Source: an uncultured Methylococcaceae bacterium
GTDB taxonomy: Bacteria > Pseudomonadota > Gammaproteobacteria > Methylococcales > Methylococcaceae
DNA length: 6,705 nt
Reading direction: 5' to 3'
Assembly (NCBI GenBank): GCA_903910005.1
Contig: CAIVXW010000173.1
Span: 1 to 6,705, forward strand
Position numbers and translations under genes: made by a program. Positions within the stretch are counted from its first letter, which is position 1. The number at the start of each line of letters is the position of its first letter. Of this stretch, positions 4,504-6,705 are shown one piece after another. The notes beneath the pieces were generated by a model. The model was not told where the DNA came from. It saw only the letters and a list, made by a program, of their open reading frames with translations, and did not search any database.

Positions 4504-6176
4504 ATACGACGCTGCATGAAATTCGCGCTTTGCTGGAAGAAGGACTGCCACTGTTCCGGCAGTATGCGGGGGAACCCGCTACCGACACGGTAGCACGTCA
4601 CTTTGCCGACAAACTGGCTTGCGCCGAGCCTACCGTGATGGTGTTTGGTATCTACAACGCCGGTAAAAGTACCCTGCTGAATGCCCTGCTGGGAGAAGAA
4701 CGGGCGGCGGTTTCCGATTGTCCGCAAACCAGCGTGGTGACGCCCTATCCATGGAACGGGCTGACGCTGCTGGACACTCCGGGTATCGACGCCCCGGAGG
4801 AACATGAGCGGATTTCCCGGCAGCAACTGGCGCAGAGCGAGGTGGTGCTGTTTGTCATGAGTACCGATGGCACCTTCGATGAGCAATCGCTCTATGAGGA
4901 CATTCTCGCCATTCATGCCCAGGGGCGGCGCGTGATGGTGATCGTCAACGACAAAAATGGTTATCAGGAGGGTACCCTGGAATACCGGGCCATTTACGAC
5001 CAGATACTGAGTCATCTTGAGTCTGTCGGTTCAGCCGAAGTCATGCAGCAGATTCCGGTGCGCTGGGTCAATGCCCGCCAGGCACTGAAGGGCAAGCTGG
5101 AAGGTAAATCGAGGCTGGTGGCAACCAGCGGCATTGCAGGCCTGGAACGGGAACTGGCCCGGTTCATTCGTCAGACCGATAGCCAGGATATTGCCTGGGT
5201 ACTCGGCCAGCGGCTGGTTCGCCTGATCGACGCCTCCCTGAACGCACTGGAAGTCCGCACCACCGGAGAGGATATTCGGCTGATGGGTGAAATCCAGGCG
5301 GCCGTGGACGGCGAAAAGGCACGGGCGCACCAGAGTGTGCTGGCGGCCATGCGGCGGATCATCTACGGATTTCGTTCCAGATTGCGTGTGGCGGTCGAAA
5401 ACGCCAATGAAACCGGTATCCAGGCGGCAATCAATGAAGCGCTGGAAATGACCTCTGTGGCACTCGAACGCGAGATGAACGAGGTAGCCGCCAGTCTCGG
5501 GCGCTGGGGCCAGACCCTGGCGGCCCGCGAATCGTTACGGATAACCTGCCCGCAACCGGGCGTGATGGATGGGGACAACGGCGCAGGCCGACAGGCTGGA
5601 GCAGACGCAACGGGTTTTGTCAGTGCCGCGTCGATGGTCAGCTCGGCAGCGGCCCGGCTCAGTGCCGAAGCGGTGGAGGAAGCCACCCGTGCCGCCGTGC
5701 TGGTCACGCTCAAATATGTCAAGGACACACTGCCCAGCCTGATGCGCGGCATTGGCAAGGTGGGCATGGAGCGTATTGCCGGTCGGGTAGGCAGCGCACT
5801 CAGCAAGGCCACCCCCTTCATCGGCCCGGTCATTGATACGGCCCTGAGTATCCGCAACTACTATCAGGCCTGCGAGGAAGAAGCCCGCCATGAGGCGGAC
5901 CAACGCAAGCGTCTTCAGGCCATTCACGACTGCGTGGAACGAACCGCTGAACATCTGGAAGCCGAACTGGCCGATGCCTGTCGCGGGATCATTAACCAGG
6001 CCTTTCAGCCAATGGAACACCACCTCGCGGCCAACCTTGCTACCCTTTCCGGTGAAAACCGCCGCCATGTCACTGACCGTCATGCCCTGGCCAGCTTGCG
6101 TGGACGCTTACAGGACTGTCTGGATGAATTAACCGTCGGCCCGTGCTTCGACACGCTCAACACGAACGGGTTTTAG
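4500..6176 (+). CDS. Dynamin-like GTPase C
   Basis: This 558-residue protein has its GTPase head close to the N-terminus: G1 GIYNAGKST (50-58), the likely switch I threonine in PQTSVV (75-80), and G3 DTPG (92-95). The G4 position reads NDKN (150-153) instead of N/TKxD. Long helices follow (about 230-345). A low-complexity Gly/Ala/Asp stretch (about 354-372) then separates off a moderately hydrophobic helical region containing VLVTLKYVKD (400-409) and the glycine-spaced RGIGKVGMERIAGRVG (416-431). A charged C-terminal coiled-coil region (455-545) ends the protein. This fits a dynamin-family protein whose membrane-binding tip is weaker than that of its partner B. The ATG at 4500 overlaps the stop of B by 4 nt and has AGAGG (4488-4492) 7 nt upstream. 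Paired, adjacent, non-identical dynamins are common in bacteria and usually act together. The protein is probably cytoplasmic and binds the membrane through B. It is the last gene of the operon. Confidence 0.87.
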   Translation: MNTTLHEIRALLEEGLPLFRQYAGEPATDTVARHFADKLACAEPTVMVFGIYNAGKSTLLNALLGEERAAVSDCPQTSVVTPYPWNGLTLLDTPGIDAPEEHERISRQQLAQSEVVLFVMSTDGTFDEQSLYEDILAIHAQGRRVMVIVNDKNGYQEGTLEYRAIYDQILSHLESVGSAEVMQQIPVRWVNARQALKGKLEGKSRLVATSGIAGLERELARFIRQTDSQDIAWVLGQRLVRLIDASLNALEVRTTGEDIRLMGEIQAAVDGEKARAHQSVLAAMRRIIYGFRSRLRVAVENANETGIQAAINEALEMTSVALEREMNEVAASLGRWGQTLAARESLRITCPQPGVMDGDNGAGRQAGADATGFVSAASMVSSAAARLSAEAVEEATRAAVLVTLKYVKDTLPSLMRGIGKVGMERIAGRVGSALSKATPFIGPVIDTALSIRNYYQACEEEARHEADQRKRLQAIHDCVERTAEHLEAELADACRGIINQAFQPMEHHLAANLATLSGENRRHVTDRHALASLRGRLQDCLDELTVGPCFDTLNTNGF

Positions 6177-6218
6177 CTCACCCCTCATCCCGAAGCAGTA
6201 TTCGCTGGTTATTTCCAC

Positions 6219-6244
6219 AAAAATCATCCAGATTGATGATTTTT
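6219..6244 (+). terminator. AT-rich inverted repeat after the GTPase operon
   Basis: AAAAATCATC (6219-6228) and GATGATTTTT (6235-6244) are perfect inverted repeats around the 6-nt loop CAGATT. As RNA this gives a short ATCATC/GATGAT stem followed by a run of U, preceded by A, so it could serve as a weak bidirectional terminator for the dynamin operon. Its symmetry and its overlap with the TATAAT at 6245 make an operator for the downstream cmr1 promoter equally possible. Confidence 0.4.
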
Positions 6245-6250
6245 TATAAT
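6245..6250 (+). promoter_or_regulatory. Possible -10 box of a cmr operon promoter
   Basis: TATAAT matches the sigma-70 -10 consensus exactly and lies 66 bp before the cmr1 start. At 16-18 bp upstream there is no good -35 hexamer (the bases there are within AAATCATC), and there is no extended TGn. If it is real, it needs an activator or is controlled through the inverted repeat at 6219-6244. The alternative is a chance match in AT-rich sequence. Confidence 0.3.
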
Positions 6251-6316
6251 CGGCCAAAGTGATACAGTCCGCATACTTATCAGTGGTTTTACCCAGGCCG
6301 TAATACGGAGATACTC

Positions 6317-6705
6317 ATGAAAGTACGTCACCCCGATTTCCTTCCGCCTCCCCTTACCCCGGTCAGCCGTTCCAGTGCGGATACCCTGACCCTGACCTAT
6401 ACAGTCACCACCCTGACTCCAATATACGGCGGCGGGGTGACTGCCGGTTCCTGTGATTTGGATATGCCCGTCCGGGTTGCCTCGATTCGTGGCCAGTTAC
6501 GTTTCTGGTGGCGTTTGCTGAAATCGCGGCATCCCGCTGAACCCTTGCAGGAACAGGCTCTGTTCAAGGCCGAACGCGCCCTGTGGGGCGGCATGAGTGA
6601 GGGAGACGACGACCACGCCAGCCAGGTGCGCCTGCGGGTTGCGGTCAGCGCGAAAAAGCCGGATTTGAGCCTGGATTCATTGAAGCAGCGGCAAACACAA
6701 AAGGA
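6317..6705 (+). CDS. cmr1: Cmr1, type III-B CRISPR-Cas RAMP subunit (5' part)
   Basis: The frame from ATG 6317 stays open to the window edge (129 full codons). The sequence shows the N-terminal Cmr1 RAMP signature: a beta-strand leading into LTPIYGGG (33-40), then RVASIRGQLRFWWR (53-66), where Cmr1 proteins have a T/S-I/S-I-K/R-G-x-L-R-x-W-W/F-R motif. The later ALWGG (88-92) and QVRLRV (103-108) correspond to the family's FG/WGs region and following strand. Cmr1 is the Cas7-like subunit that caps the Cmr effector near the 3' end of the crRNA; it has no catalytic residues of its own. GGAG (6307-6310) lies 6 nt before the ATG. The gene is separated from the GTPase operon by 140 bp with its own promoter-like sequences and no palindrome copy. 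It is probably the first gene of a cmr operon continuing downstream; cmr2/cas10 and any CRISPR array are outside the window. Confidence 0.9.
   Translation, partial: MKVRHPDFLPPPLTPVSRSSADTLTLTYTVTTLTPIYGGGVTAGSCDLDMPVRVASIRGQLRFWWRLLKSRHPAEPLQEQALFKAERALWGGMSEGDDDHASQVRLRVAVSAKKPDLSLDSLKQRQTQK

Noticed and set aside
4476..5015. Long antisense open frames across GTPases B and C (also 5363-5857 and 5535-6083)
   Set aside because: They lie opposite well-supported GTPase motifs and have no recognisable domains; they are a by-product of codon bias.
4500..6176. CARF-like or nuclease domain in the genes beside the type III locus
   Set aside because: No such motifs are visible; all three large proteins read as P-loop GTPases followed by helices.
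6177..6316. CRISPR repeats beside cmr1
   Set aside because: No spaced direct repeats are present in the gap or elsewhere in the window; any array must lie outside.
6397..6594. Antisense open frame opposite cmr1
   Set aside because: The + strand carries unmistakable Cmr1 motifs throughout this stretch.

Overview
The window looks like accessory, defence-type DNA from a proteobacterium, probably a gammaproteobacterium. This rests on the moderate GC content, the AGGA/GGAG ribosome sites and a degenerate TGGATTCC…GGAATGACGG repeat of the kind scattered through many proteobacterial genomes. The placement is inference; there is no marker gene here. Every supportable gene is on the + strand.

Layout. 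Positions 1-160 hold the 3' end of a small basic protein, closed by a strong hairpin that straddles its stop codon. Three genes follow, each preceded by the same element: a perfect 12-bp palindrome GGTAAATTTACC, then, 8 bp later, a conserved TGCC..CTTG.TGA block. They are a DUF1232/YkvA-type membrane protein (322-708), a small secreted or periplasmic glycine/alanine-rich protein with four cysteines (882-1193), and the first gene of a dynamin-like GTPase operon (1288-2157). The operon continues with a small membrane-anchored coiled-coil protein (2174-2605) and two large dynamin-like GTPases (2695-4503 and 4500-6176), which overlap by ATGA. After a 140-bp gap with an AT-rich inverted repeat and a TATAAT box, the window ends inside a gene whose N-terminus is clearly Cmr1, the RAMP subunit of a type III-B CRISPR-Cas complex.

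How the genes may work together. Three different GTPases with intact P-loops, one of them carrying a glycine-zipper membrane-insertion segment, plus a coiled-coil membrane anchor, have the composition of a LeoABC/Eleos-like bacterial dynamin module. Such modules have been reported as anti-phage systems acting at membranes. The shared palindromic element suggests that the DUF1232 protein and the secreted protein are regulated with the GTPases and may be extra membrane or envelope components. The type III-B locus directly downstream lacks the palindrome, so it is probably a separate transcription unit in the same defence island. The most interesting points are the five-gene composition, the triple regulatory element, the secreted cysteine protein, and the possibility that the first GTPase and the small membrane protein are two halves of one dynamin.
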